Of a stretch of DNA of 64,000 nt, positions 23,764 through 37,800 are shown piece by piece (position 1 is the stretch's first letter; every line of letters begins with the position of its first letter). The stretch lies in the NCBI GenBank assembly GCA_963678675.1, contig OY783200.1, forward strand, positions 7,018,501 to 7,082,500. The letters run 5' to 3'. The notes below the pieces were generated by a model. That model was not told where the DNA came from, did not search any database, and worked only from the letters and a program-made list of their open reading frames with translations. Both the position numbers and the translations under genes were made by a program. The DNA comes from Xiphydria camelus (Eukaryota; Arthropoda; Insecta; Hymenoptera; Xiphydriidae).

Positions 23764-25320
23764 GAGAAGAATAGAAGCCTTCATTCGGATGATTTCGATG
23801 GGACTGTTGAGGGCCAAGAATGGAGAGATATCAATGAGAATGAAGAACTTCTCCTCGATGATGAAGGCCCTGCAATGGAGGTGGATGACTCAGAAAATGA
23901 GGAGGATCTTCAACTGTTAAGCAGTTAACTGTTTCGCGGAGCAGTGCGAAGCTCACTGAGTGAAGTGGAAGTGCGGCGACGCCGGCGTTTAGGAGTTATT
24001 CGACGATTACGAAGTCTGCCGTGCCAAGTTCCCTCGTGGCACAGACGCCATCATGGCCGCCGCTACGTAGCGTCGGTTGACCAAAGACCGCAAGGGCCAG
24101 CAGAGAGAAACGGGACGAGCGACCCTCGCGAGAAGCCGCCTCGGGAGCTCCGGGACACCGAAGAGGCCCTCGCGAACGACCGAGCTATGCTGGGAATCTA
24201 CAGTGAAGTGATAACGGCGCGCAACAAGTTGCGATGCGTGCGAATGACGGCCGGCGTAACGCCGTCGCCAAGTCACGCCCGCGACTGTATTTCCAGTTAT
24301 ATCGTGCGCGGATGGGCTGATCGAACGATCAGCAACAAGCCTTGAGATCAGAGGGGCGAAAAAGACATCGAGAAGAATCTCTTAACAGTACTATCCAAGA
24401 ACGTCCTCCAAGCAATAGAGATATTACTGTACAACCAGGAAGTATTAATTTGGTAAGAACTTTGTCAGTTATGTGGAACTTTCTAAGGAAGGGTGAACCA
24501 AATGGCTCCTTTTCTTATTCACTTCATGCTTTTTTACTGTTTACACAAAAATTATATCAAATTGAACAAATTATAATCAATAAATTATTTGTTCAGTCTA
24601 TTCTATTCAAATTAAAAAAATAGTTCGCAGTGACCATCTGAAATCAAATAGGCTATTCATTTTAGCCCATTAAGAACGAAAGGAAATATTTTTTTTGCAC
24701 GATATAAAACAAAATTTAAAGAACAAAGTTAAAATCGCTCCCTGACTGATTGGATGTGATAAACCCTTTTGGTCACCCCAAGAACTTCCCGATATTTCCT
24801 CCGATCCCTCGATTTCCTTTATTATAAAGAATTGAATATATTGGTAAAAAAATGTTGTAGGTATCTTGAAACGTGAAGATTCGATGAAATCTTGATCTTT
24901 TATTTTGTGGGCAAATACATTAACTTACCCGATATATATAGGGAAGTTAAAAATAAGAAAGATATATGAGCCGTTGAAAACCAGAATGGTCTCAGACATA
25001 TTTCATGTAAGCTGAGATTATTTGATTGCAAAGTTAAGTACAATCTGAATAATCTGTCTAGATGATACAAACAGATATTTTTAATCGTAAATAACTGTTT
25101 TGTTTCATCTAGACAGATTTTTCAAATTGTACTTTGCGGTCAAATAATCTCAGCTTACATGGAATGTGTGACTTAGACTATTCTGGTTTTCAACGGCTTA
25201 TATAAAGTGCATGTAAAAGATTTTGGAGCCTTCATTTTATCAAGTAATTCCACCTTCATTCTTTTGAAATGAGTATAATGTCTGTAACGAATTAATTATA
25301 TTTTTGCTCATGTGTTGCAG
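23764..25320 (+). repeat. Monomer M; HOR 3, position 3
   Basis: C haplotype with QVPSWHR and CGCTCCCTGAC, plus TATATAGGGAAG shared with B/L. Confidence 0.93.
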
Positions 25321-26877
25321 GAGAAGAATAGAAGCCTTCATTCGGATGATTTCGATGGGACTGTTGAGGGCCAAGAATGGAGAGATATCAATGAGAATGA
25401 AGAACTTCTCCTCGATGATGAAGGCCCTGCAATGGAGGTGGATGACTCAGAAAATGAGGAGGATCTTCAACTGTTAAGCAGTTAACTGTTTCGCGGAGCA
25501 GTGCGAAGCTCACTGAGTGAAGTGGAAGTGCGGCGACGCCGGCGTTTAGGAGTTATTCGACGATTACGAAGTCTGCCGTGCCAAGTTCCCTCGTGGCACA
25601 GACGCCATCATGGCCGCCGCTACGTAGCGTCGGTTGACCAAAGACCGCAAGGGCCAGCAGAGAGAAACGGGACGAGCGACCCTCGCGAGAAGCCGCCTCG
25701 GGAGCTCCGGGACACCGAAGAGGCCCTCGCGAACGACCGAGCTATGCTGGGAATCTACAGTGAAGTGATAACGGCGCGCAACAAGTTGCGATGCGTGCGA
25801 ATGACGGCCGGCGTAACGCCGTCGCCAAGTCACGCCCGCGACTGTATTTCCAGTTATATCGTGCGCGGATGGGCTGATCGAACGATCAGCAACAAGCCTT
25901 GAGATCAGAGGGGCGAAAAAGACATCGAGAAGAATCTCTTAACAGTACTATCCAAGAACGTCCTCCAAGCAATAGAGATATTACTGTACAACCAGGAAGT
26001 ATTAATTTGGTAAGAACTTTGTCAGTTATGTGGAACTTTCTAAGGAAGGGTGAACCAAATGGCTCCTTTTCTTATTCACTTCATGCTTTTTTACTGTTTA
26101 CACAAAAATTATATCAAATTGAACAAATTATAATCAATAAATTATTTGTTCAGTCTATTCTATTCAAATTAAAAAAATAGTTCGCAGTGACCATCTGAAA
26201 TCAAATAGGCTATTCATTTTAGCCCATTAAGAACGAAAGGAAATATTTTTTTTGCACGATATAAAACAAAATTTAAAGAACAAAGTTAAAATCGCTCCCT
26301 GACTGATTGGATGTGATAAACCCTTTTGGTCACCCCAAGAACTTCCCGATATTTCCTCCGATCCCTCGATTTCCTTTATTATAAAGAATTGAATATATTG
26401 GTAAAAAAATGTTGTAGGTATCTTGAAACGTGAAGATTCGATGAAATCTTGATCTTTTATTTTGTGGGCAAATACATTAACTTACCCGATATATATTGGG
26501 AAGTTAAAAATAAGAAAGATATATGAGCCGTTGAAAACCAGAATGGTCTCAGACATATTTCATGTAAGCTGAGATTATTTGATTGCAAAGTTAAGTACAA
26601 TCTGAATAATCTGTCTAGATGATACAAACAGATATTTTTAATCGTAAATAACTGTTTTGTTTCATCTAGACAGATTTTTCAAATTGTACTTTGCGGTCAA
26701 ATAATCTCAGCTTACATGGAATGTGTGACTTAGACTATTCTGGTTTTCAACGGCTTATATAAAGTGCATGTAAAAGATTTTGGAGCCTTCATTTTATCAA
26801 GTAATTCCACCTTCATTCTTTTGAAATGAGTATAATGTCTGTAACGAATTAATTATATTTTTGCTCATGTGTTGCAG
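25321..26877 (+). repeat. Monomer N; extra copy of position 3
   Basis: Another C-type monomer directly after M, again 1557 bp. It breaks the five-monomer rhythm. Confidence 0.93.
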
Positions 26878-28438
26878 GAGAAGAATAGAAGCCTTCATTC
26901 GGATGATTTCGATGGGACTGTTGAGGGCCAAGAATGGAGAGATATCAATGAGAATGAAGAACTTCTCCTCGATGATGAAGGCCCTGCAATGGAGGTGGAT
27001 GACTCAGAAAATGAGGAGGATCTTCAACTGTTAAGCAGTTAACTGTTTCGCGGAGCAGTGCGAAGCTCACTGAGTGAAGTGGAAGTGCGGCGACGCCGGC
27101 GTTTAGGAGTTATTCGACGATTACGAAGTCTGCCGTGCCAAGTTCCCTCGTGGCACAGACGCCATCATGGCCGCCGCTACGTAGCGTCGGTTGACCAAAG
27201 ACCGCAAGGGCCAGCAGAGAGAAACGGGACGAGCGACCCTCGCGAGAAGCCGCCTCGGGAGCTCCGGGACACCGAAGAGGCCCTCGCGAACGACCGAGCT
27301 ATGCTGGGAATCTACAGTGAAGTGATAACGGCGCGCAACAAGTTGCGATGCGTGCGAATGACGGCCGGCGTAACGCCGTCGCCAAGTCACGCCCGCGACT
27401 GTATTTCCAGTTATATCGTGCGCGGATGGGCTGATCGAACGATCAGCAACAAGCCTTGAGATCAGAGGGGCGAAAAAGACATCGAGAAGAATCTCTTAAC
27501 AGTACTATCCAAGAACGTCCTCCAAGCAATAGAGATATTACTGTACAACCAGGAAGTATTAATTTGGTAAGAACTTTGTCAGTTATGTGGAACTTTCTAA
27601 GGAAGGGTGAACCAAATGGCTCCTTTTCTTATTCACTTCATGCTTTTTTACTGTTTACACAAAAATTATATCAAATTGAACAAATTATAATCAATAAATT
27701 ATTTGTTCAGTCTATTCTATTCAAATTAAAAAAATAGTTCGCAGTGACCATCTGAAATCAAATAGGCTATTCATTTTAGCCCTTTAAGAACGAAAGGAAA
27801 TACTTTTTTTTTGCACGATATAAAACAAAATTTAAAGAACAAAGTTAAAATCGCTCGCTGACTGATTGGATGTGATCAACCCTTTTGGTCACCCCAAGAA
27901 CTTCCCGATATTTCCTCCGATCCCTCGATTTCCTTTATTATAAAGAATTGAATATATTGGTAAAAAAATGTTGTAGGTATCTTGAAACGTGAAGATTCGA
28001 TGAAATCTTGATCTTTTATTTTGTGGGCAAATACATTATCTTACCCGATATATATTGGGAAGTTAAAAATATGAAAGATATATGAGCCGTTGGAAACCAG
28101 AATGGTTTCAGACATATTTCATGTAAGCTGAGATTATTTGATTGCAAAGTTAAGTACAATCTGAATAATCTGTCTAGATGATACAAACAGATATTTTTAA
28201 TCGTAAATAACTGTTTTGTTTCATCTAGACAGATTTTTCAAATTGTACTTTGCGGTCATATAATCTCAGCTTACATGGAATGTGTGTGACTTAGACTATT
28301 CTGGTTTTCAACGGCTCATATAAAGTGCATGTAAAAGATTTTGGAGCCTTCATTTGATCAAGTAATTCCACCTTCATTCTTTAGAAATGAGTATAATGTC
28401 TGCAACGAATTAATTATATTTTTGCTCATGTGTTGCAG
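26878..28438 (+). repeat. Monomer O; second extra copy of position 3
   Basis: C-type GC block with the H-type intron; leads into an I-type monomer as H does. Confidence 0.93.
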
Positions 28439-29997
28439 GAGAAGAATAGAAGCCTTCATTCGGATGATTTCGATGGGACTGTTGAGGGCCAAGAATGGAG
28501 AGATATCAATGAGAATGAAGAACTTCTCCTCGATGATGAAGGCCCTGCAAAGGAGGTGGATGACTCAGAAAATGAGGAGGATCTTCAACTGTTAAGCAGT
28601 TAACTGTTTCGCGGAGCAGTGCGAAGCTCACTGAGTGAAGTGGAAGTGCGGCGACGCCGGCGTTTAGGAGTTATTCGACGATTACGAAGTCTGCCGTGCC
28701 GAGTTCCCCCGTGGCACGGACGCCATCATGGCCGCCGCTACGTAGCGTCGGTTGACCAAAGACCGCAAGGGCCAGCAGAGAGAAACGGGACGAGCGACCC
28801 TCGCGAGAAGCCGCCTCGGGAGCTCCGGGACACCGAAGAGGCCCTCGCGAACGACCGAGCTATGCTGGGAATCTACAGTGAAGTGATAACGGCGCGCAAC
28901 AAGTTGCGATGCGTGCGAATGACGGCCGGCGTAACGCCGTCGCCAAGTCACGCCCACGACTGTATTTCCAGTTATATCGTGCGCGGATGGGCTGATCGAA
29001 CGATCAGCAACAAGCCTTGAGATCAGAGGGGCGAAAAAGACATCGAGAAGAATCTCTTAACAGTACTATCCAAGAACGTCTTCCAAGCAATAGAGATATT
29101 ACTGTACAACCAGGAAGTATTAATTTGGTAAGAACTTTGTCAGTTATGTGGAAATTTCTAAGGAAGGGTGAACCAAATGGCTCCTTTTCTTATTCACTTC
29201 ATGCTTTTTTAATGTTTACACAAAAATTATATCAAATTGAACAAATTATAATCAATAAATTATTTGTTCAGTCTATTCTATTCAAATTAAAAAAATAGTT
29301 CGCAGTGACCATCTGAAATCAAATAGGCTATTCATTTTAGCCCATTAAGAACGAAAGGAAATACTTTTTTTTTGCACGATATAAAACAAAATTTAAAGAA
29401 CAAAGTTAAAATCGCTCGCTGACTGATTGGATGTGATCAACCCTTTTGGCCACCCCAAGAACTTCCCGATATTTCCTCCGATCCCTCGATTTCCTTTATT
29501 ATAAAGAATTGAATATATTGGTAAAAAAATGTTGTAGGTATCTTGAAACGTGAAGATTCGATGAAATCCTGATCTTTTATTTTGTGGGCAAATACATTAA
29601 CTTACCCGATATATATTGGGAAGTTAAAAATATGAAAGATATATGAGCCGTTGAAAACCAGAATGGTTTCAGACATATTTCATGTAAGCTGAGATTATTT
29701 GATTGCAAAGTTAAGTACAATGTGAATAATCTGTCTAAATGATACAAACAGATATTTTTAATCGTAAATAACTGTTCTGTTTCATCTAGACAGATTTTTC
29801 AAATTGTACTTTGCGGTCAAATAATCTCAGCTTACATGGAATGTGTGACTTAGACTATTCTGGTTTTCAACGGCTCATATAAAGTGCATGTAAAAGATTT
29901 TGGAGCCTTCATTTTATCAAGTAATTCCACCTTCATTCTTTAGAAATGAGTATAATGTCTGCAACGAATTAATTATATTTTTGCTCATGTGTTGCAG
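28439..29997 (+). repeat. Monomer P; HOR 3, position 4
   Basis: Same chimeric haplotype as I, so the I recombination predates duplication of this block. Confidence 0.93.
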
Positions 29998-31558
29998 GAG
30001 AAGAATAGAAGCCTTCATTCGGATGATTTCGATGGGACTGTTGAGGGCCAAGAATGGAGAGATATCAATGAGAATGAAGAACATCTCCTCGATGATGAAG
30101 GCCCTGCAATGGAGGTGGATGACTCAGAAAATGAGGAGGATCTTCAACTGTTAAGCAGTTAACTGTTTCGCGGAGCAGTGCGAAGCTCACTGAGTGAAGT
30201 GGAAGTGCGGCGACGCCGGCGTTTAGGAGTTATTCGACGATTACGAAGTCTGCCGTGCCAAGTTCCCTCGTGGCACGGACGCCATCATGGCCGCCGCTAC
30301 GTAGCGTCGGTTGACCAAAGACCGCAAGGGCCAGCAGAGAGAAACGGGACGAGCGACCCTCGCGAGAAGCCGCCTCGGGAGCTCCGGGACACCGAAGAGG
30401 CCCTCGCGAACGACCGAGCTATGCTGGGAATCTACAGTGAAGTGATAACGGCGCGCAACAAGTTGCGATGCGTGCGAATGACGGCCGGCGTAACGCCGTC
30501 GCCAAGTCACGCCCACGACTGTATTTCCAGTTATATCGTGCGCGGATGGGCTGATCGAACGATCAGCAACAAGCCTTGAGATCAGAGGGGCGAAAAAGAC
30601 ATCGAGAAGAATCTCTTAACAGTACTATCCAAGAACGTCCTCCAAGCAATAGAGATATTACTGTACAACCAGGAAGTATTAATTTGGTAAGAACTTTGTC
30701 AGTTATGTGGAACTTTCTAAGGAAGGGTGAACCAAATGGCTCCTTTTCTTATTCACTTCATGCTTTTTTAATGTTTACACAAAAATTATATCAAATTGAA
30801 CAAATTATAATCAATAAATTATTTGTTCAGTCTATTCTATTCAAATTAAAAAAATAGTTCGCAGTGACCATCTGAAATCAAATAGGCTATTCATTTTAGC
30901 CCTTTAAGAACGAAAGGAAATACTTTTTTTTTGCACGATATAAAACAAAATTTAAAGAACAAAGTTAAAATCGCTCGCTGACTGATTGGATGTGATCAAC
31001 CCTTTTGGTCACCCCAAGAACTTCCCGATATTTCCTCCGATCCCTCGATTTCCTTTATTATAAAGAATTGAATATATTGGTAAAAAAATGTTGTAGGTAT
31101 CTTGAAACGTGAAGATTCGATGAAATCTTGATCTTTTATTTTGTGGGCAAATACATTATCTTACCCGATATATATTGGGAAGTTAAAAATATGAAAGATA
31201 TATGAGCCGTTGAAAACCAGAATGGTTTCAGACATATTTCATGTAAGCTGAGATTATTTGATTGCAAAGTTAAGTACAATCTGAATAATCTGTCTAGATG
31301 ATACAAACAGATATTTTTAATCGTAAATAACTGTTTTGTTTCATCTAGACAGATTTTTCAAATTGTACTTTGCGGTCATATAATCTCAGCTTACATGGAA
31401 TGTGTGTGACTTAGACTATTCTGGTTTTCAACGGCTCATATAAAGTGCATGTAAAAGATTTTGGAGCCTTCATTTGATCAAGTAATTCCACCTTCATTCT
31501 TTAGAAATGAGTATAATGTCTGCAACGAATTAATTATATTTTTGCTCATGTGTTGCAG
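29998..31558 (+). repeat. Monomer Q; HOR 3, position 5, chimeric
   Basis: Starts with the E/J marker GAACATCTCC but its GC block is QVPSWHG / HAHDC and its intron is of the O/H type with AATG; a recombination or conversion product. Confidence 0.92.
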
Positions 31559-33119
31559 GAGAAGAATAGAAGCCTTCATTCGGATGATTTCGATGGGACT
31601 GTTGAGGGCCAAGAATGGAGAGATATCAATGAGAATGAAGAACTTCTCCTCGATGATGAAGGCCCTGCAAAGGAGGTGGATGACTCAGAAAATGAGGAGG
31701 ATCTTCAACTGTTAAGCAGTTAACTGTTTCGCGGAGCAGTGCGAAGCTCACTGAGTGAAGTGGAAGTGCGGCGACGCCGGCGTTTAGGAGTTATTCGACG
31801 ATTACGAAGTCTGCCGTGCCAAGTTCCCTCGTGGCACGGACGCCATCATGGCCGCCGCTACGTAGCGTCGGTTGACCAAAGACCGCAAGGGCCAGCAGAG
31901 AGAAACGGGACGAGCGACCCTCGCGAGAAGCCGCCTCGGGAGCTCCGGGACACCGAAGAGGCCCTCGCGAACGACCGAGCTATGCTGGGAATCTACAGTG
32001 AAGTGATAACGGCGCGCAACAAGTTGCGATGCGTGCGAATGACGGCCGGCGTAACGCCGTCGCCAAGTCGCGCCCGCGACTGTATTTCCAGTTATATCGT
32101 GCGCGGATGGGCTGATCGAACGATCAGCAACAAGCCTTGAGATCAGAGGGGCGAAAAAGACGTCGAGAAGAATCTCTTAACAGTACTATCCAAGAACGTC
32201 CTCCAAGCAATAGAGATATTACTGTACAACCAGGAAGTATTAATTTGGTAAGAACTTTGTCATTTATGTGGAACTTTCTAAGGAAGGGTGAACAAAATGG
32301 CTCCTTTTTTCTTATTCACTTCATGCTTTTTTACTGTTTACACAAAAATTATATCAAATTGAACAAATTATAATCAATAAATTATTTGTTCAGTCTATTC
32401 TATTCAAATTAAAAAAATAGTTCGCAGTGACCATCTGAAATCAAATAGGCTATTCATTTTAGCCCTTTAAGAACGAAAGGAAATATTTTTTTTGCACGAT
32501 ATAAAACAAAATTTAAAGAACAAAGTTAAAATCGCTCGCTGACTGATTGGATGTGATCAACCCTTTTGGTCACCCCAAGAACTTCCCGATATTTCCTCCG
32601 ATCCCTCGATTTCCTTTATTATAAAGAATTGAATATATTGGTAAAAAAATGTTGTAGGTATCTTGAAACGTGAAGATTCGATGAAATCTTGATCTTTTAT
32701 TTTGTGGGCAAATACATTATCTTACCCGATATATATTGGGAAGTTAAAAATATGAAAGATATATGAGCCGTTGAAAACCAGAATGGTTTCAGACATATTT
32801 CATGTAAGCTGAGATTATTTGATTGCAAAGTTAAGTACAATCTGAATAATCTGTCTAGATGATACAAACAGATATTTTTAATCGTAAATAACTGTTTTGT
32901 TTCATCTAGACAGATTTTTCAAATTGTACTTTGCGGTCATATAATCTCAGCTTACATGGAATGTGTGTGACTTAGACTATTCTGGTTTTCAACGGCTCAT
33001 ATAAAGTGCATGTAAAAGATTTTGGAGCCTTCATTTGATCAAGTAATTCCACCTTCATTCTTTAGAAATGAGTATAATGTCTGCAACGAATTAATTATAT
33101 TTTTGCTCATGTGTTGCAG
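31559..33119 (+). repeat. Monomer R
   Basis: Lys in the acidic exon; QVPSWHG with RARDC; first copy with GAACAAAATGG (EQNG) after the donor. From here the five-monomer order is lost. Confidence 0.93.
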
Positions 33120-34680
33120 GAGAAGAATAGAAGCCTTCATTCGGATGATTTCGATGGGACTGTTGAGGGCCAAGAATGGAGAGATATCAATGAGAATGAA
33201 GAACTTCTCCTCGATGATGAAGGCCCTGCAAAGGAGGTGGATGACTCAGAAAATGAGGAGGATCTTCAACTGTTAAGCAGTTAACTGTTTCGCGGAGCAG
33301 TGCGAAGCTCACTGAGTGAAGTGGAAGTGCGGCGACGCCGGCGTTTAGGAGTTATTCGACGATTACGAAGTCTGCCGTGCCGAGTTCCCCCGTGGCACGG
33401 ACGCCATCATGGCCGCCGCTACGTAGCGTCGGTTGACCAAAGACCGCAAGGGCCAGCAGAGAGAAACGGGACGAGCGACCCTCGCGAGAAGCCGCCTCGG
33501 GAGCTCCGGGACACCGAAGAGGCCCTCGCGAACGACCGAGTTATGCTGGGAATCTACAGTGAAGTGATAACGGCGCGCAACAAGTTGCGATGCGTGCGAA
33601 TGACGGCCGGCGTAACGCCGTCGCCAAGTCGCGCCCGCGACTGTATTTCCAGTTATATCGTGCGCGGATGGGCTGATCGAACGATCAGCAACAAGCCTTG
33701 AGATCAGAGGGGCGAAAAAGACGTCGAGAAGAATCTCTTAACAGTACTATCCAAGAACGTCCTCCAAGCAATAGAGATATTACTGTACAACCAGGAAGTA
33801 TTAATTTGGTAAGAACTTTGTCATTTATGTGGAACTTTCTAAGGAAGGGTGAACAAAATGGCTCCTTTTTTCTTATTCACTTCATGCTTTTTTACTGTTT
33901 ACACAAAAATTATATCAAATTGAACAAATTATAATCAATAAATTATTTGTTCAGTCTATTCTATTCAAATTAAAAAAATAGTTCGCAGTGACCATCTGAA
34001 ATCAAATAGGCTATTCATTTTAGCCCTTTAAGAACGAAAGGAAATATTTTTTTTGCACGATATAAAACAAAATTTAAAGAACAAAGTTAAAATCGCTCGC
34101 TGACTGATTGGATGTGATCAACCCTTTTGGTCACCCCAAGAACTTCCCGATATTTCCTCCGATCCCTCGATTTCCTTTATTATAAAGAATTGAATATATT
34201 GGTAAAAAAATGTTGTAGGTATCTTGAAACGTGAAGATTCGATGAAATCTTGATCTTTTATTTTGTGGGCAAATACATTATCTTACCCGATATATATTGG
34301 GAAGTTAAAAATATGAAAGATATATGAGCCGTTGAAAACCAGAATGGTTTCAGACATATTTCATGTAAGCTGAGATTATTTGATTGCAAAGTTAAGTACA
34401 ATCTGAATAATCTGTCTAGATGATACAAACAGATATTTTTAATCGTAAATAACTGTTTTGTTTCATCTAGACAGATTTTTCAAATTGTACTTTGCGGTCA
34501 AATAATCTCAGCTTACATGGAATGTGTGTGACTTAGACTATTCTGGTTTTCAACGGCTCATATAAAGTGCATGTAAAAGATTTTGGAGCCTTCATTTCAT
34601 CAAGTAATTCCACCTTCATTCTTTAGAAATGAGTATAATGTCTGCAACGAATTAATTATATTTTTGCTCATGTGTTGCAG
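33120..34680 (+). repeat. Monomer S
   Basis: RVPPWHG with DRVM (GAGTTATGC) and EQNG; TTTCATCAAG before the acceptor. Confidence 0.93.
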
Positions 34681-36239
34681 GAGAAGAATAGAAGCCTTCA
34701 TTCGGATGATTTCGATGGGACTGTTGAGGGCCAAGAATGGAGAGATATCAATGAGAATGAAGAACTTCTCCTCGATGATGAAGGCCCTGCAAAGGAGGTG
34801 GATGACTCAGAAAATGAGGAGGATCTTCAACTGTTAAGCAGTTAACTGTTTCGCGGAGCAGTGCGAAGCTCACTGAGTGAAGTGGAAGTGCGGCGACGCC
34901 GGCGTTTAGGAGTTATTCGACGATTACGAAGTCTGCCGTGCCAAGTTCCCTCGTGGCACGGACGCCATCATGGCCGCCGCTACGTAGCGTCGGTTGACCA
35001 AAGACCGCAAGGGCCAGCAGAGAGAAACGGGACGAGCGACCCTCGCGAGAAGCCGCCTCGGGAGCTCCGGGACACCGAAGAGGCCCTCGCGAACGACCGA
35101 GCTATGCTGGGAATCTACAGTGAAGTGATAACGGCGCGCAACAAGTTGCGATGCGTGCGAATGACGACCGGCGTAACGCCGTCGCCAAGTCGCGCCCGCG
35201 ATTGTATTTCCAGTTATATCGTGCGCGGATGGGCTGATCGAACGATCAGCAACAAGCCTTGAGATCAGAGGGACGAAAAAGACGTCGAGAAGAATCTCTT
35301 AACAGTACTATCCAAGAACGTCCTCCAAGCAATAGAGATATTACTGTACAACCAGGAAGTATTAATTTGGTAAGAACTTTGTCATTTATGTGGAACTTTC
35401 TAAGGAAGGGTGAACCAAATGGCTCCTTTTTTCTTATTCACTTCATGCTTTTTTACTGTTTACACAAAAATTATATCAAATTGAACAAATTATAATCAAT
35501 AAATTATTTGTTCAGTCTATTCTATTCAAATTAAAAAAATAGTTCGCAGTGACCATCTGAAATCAAATAGGCTATTCATTTTAGCCCATTAAGAACGAAA
35601 GGAAATATTTTTTTTGCACGATATAAAACAAAATTTAAAGAACAAAGTTAAAATCGCTCCCTGACTGATTGGATGTGATAAACCCTTTTGGTCACCCCAA
35701 GAACTTCCCGATATTTCCTCCGATCCCTCGATTTCCTTTATTATAAAGAATTGAATATATTGGTAAAAAAATGTTGTAGGTATCTTGAAACGTGAAGATT
35801 CGATGAAATCTTGATCTTTTATTTTGTGGGCAAATACATTAACTTACCCGATATATATTGGGAAGTTAAAAATAAGAAAGATATATGAGCCGTTGAAAAC
35901 CAGAATGGTCTCAGACATATTTCATGTAAGCTGAGATTATTTGATTGCAAAGTTAAGTACAATCTGAATAATCTGTCTAGATGATACAAACAGATATTTT
36001 TAATCGTAAATAACTGTTTTGTTTCATCTAGACAGATTTTTCAAATTGTACTTTGCGGTCAAATAATCTCAGCTTACATGGAATGTGTGACTTAGACTAT
36101 TCTGGTTTTCAACGGCTTATATAAAGTGCATGTAAAAGATTTTGGAGCCTTCATTTTATCAAGTAATTCCACCTTCATTCTTTTGAAATGAGTATAATGT
36201 CTGTAACGAATTAATTATATTTTTGCTCATGTGTTGCAG
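34681..36239 (+). repeat. Monomer T
   Basis: QVPSWHG with TTGV and RARDC; C-type intron. Confidence 0.93.
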
Positions 36240-37800
36240 GAGAAGAATAGAAGCCTTCATTCGGATGATTTCGATGGGACTGTTGAGGGCCAAGAATGGA
36301 GAGATATCAATGAGAATGAAGAACTTCTCCTCGATGATGAAGGCCCTGCAATGGAGGTGGATGACTCAGAAAATGAGGAGGATCTTCAACTGTTAAGCAG
36401 TTAACTGTTTCGCGGAGCAGTGCGAAGCTCACTGAGTGAAGTGGAAGTGCGGCGACGCCGGCGTTTAGGAGTTATTCGACGATTACGAAGTCTGCCGTGC
36501 CAAGTTCCCTCGTGGCACAGACGCCATCATGGCCGCCGCTACGTAGCGTCGGTTGACCAAAGACCGCAAGGGCCAGCAGAGAGAAACGGGACGAGCGACC
36601 CTCGCGAGAAGCCGCCTCGGGAGCTCCGGGACACCGAAGAGGCCCTCGCGAACGACCGAGCTATGCTGGGAATCTACAGTGAAGTGATAACGGCGCGCAA
36701 CAAGTTGCGATGCGTGCGAATGACGGCCGGCGTAACGCCGTCGCCAAGTCACGCCCGCGACTGTATTTCCAGTTATATCGTGCGCGGATGGGCTGATCGA
36801 ACGATCAGCAACAAGCCTTGAGATCAGAGGGGCGAAAAAGACATCGAGAAGAATCTCTTAACAGTACTATCCAAGAACGTCCTCCAAGCAATAGAGATAT
36901 TACTGTACAACCAGGAAGTATTAATTTGGTAAGAACTTTGTCAGTTATGTGGAACTTTCTAAGGAAGGGTGAACCAAATGGCTCCTTTTCTTATTCACTT
37001 CATGCTTTTTTAATGTTTACACAAAAATTATATCAAATTGAACAAATTATAATCAATAAATTATTTGTTCAGTCTATTCTATTCAAATTAAAAAAATAGT
37101 TCGCAGTGACCATCTGAAATCAAATAGGCTACTCATTTTAGCCCTTTAAGAACGAAAGGAAATACTTTTTTTTTGCACGATATAAAACAAAATTTAAAGA
37201 ACAAAGTTAAAATCGCTCGCTGACTGATTGGATGTGATCAACCCTTTTGGTCACCCCAAGAACTTCCCGATATTTCCTCCGATCCCTCGATTTCCTTTAT
37301 TATAAAGAATTGAATATATTGGTAAAAAAATGTTGTAGGTATCTTGAAACGTGAAGATTCGATGAAATCTTGATCTTTTATTTTGTGGGCAAATACATTA
37401 TCTTACCCGATATATATTGGGAAGTTAAAAATATGAAAGATATATGAGCCGTTGAAAACCAGAATGGTTTCAGACATATTTCATGTAAGCTGAGATTATT
37501 TGATTGCAAAGTTAAGTACAATCTGAATAATCTGTCTAGATGATACAAACAGATATTTTTAATCGTAAATAACTGTTTTGTTTCATCTAGACAGATTTTT
37601 AAAATTGTACTTTGCGGTCATATAATCTCAGCTTACATGGAATGTGTGTGACTTAGACTATTCTGGTTTTCAACGGCTCATATAAAGTGCATGTAAAAGA
37701 TTTTGGAGCCTTCATTTGATCAAGTAATTCCACCTTCATTCTTTAGAAATGAGTATAATGTCTGCAACGAATTAATTATATTTTTGCTCATGTGTTGCAG
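36240..37800 (+). repeat. Monomer U
   Basis: QVPSWHR / HARDC; AATG in the early intron; private GGCTACTCATT and TTTTTAAAATTG changes. Confidence 0.93.
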
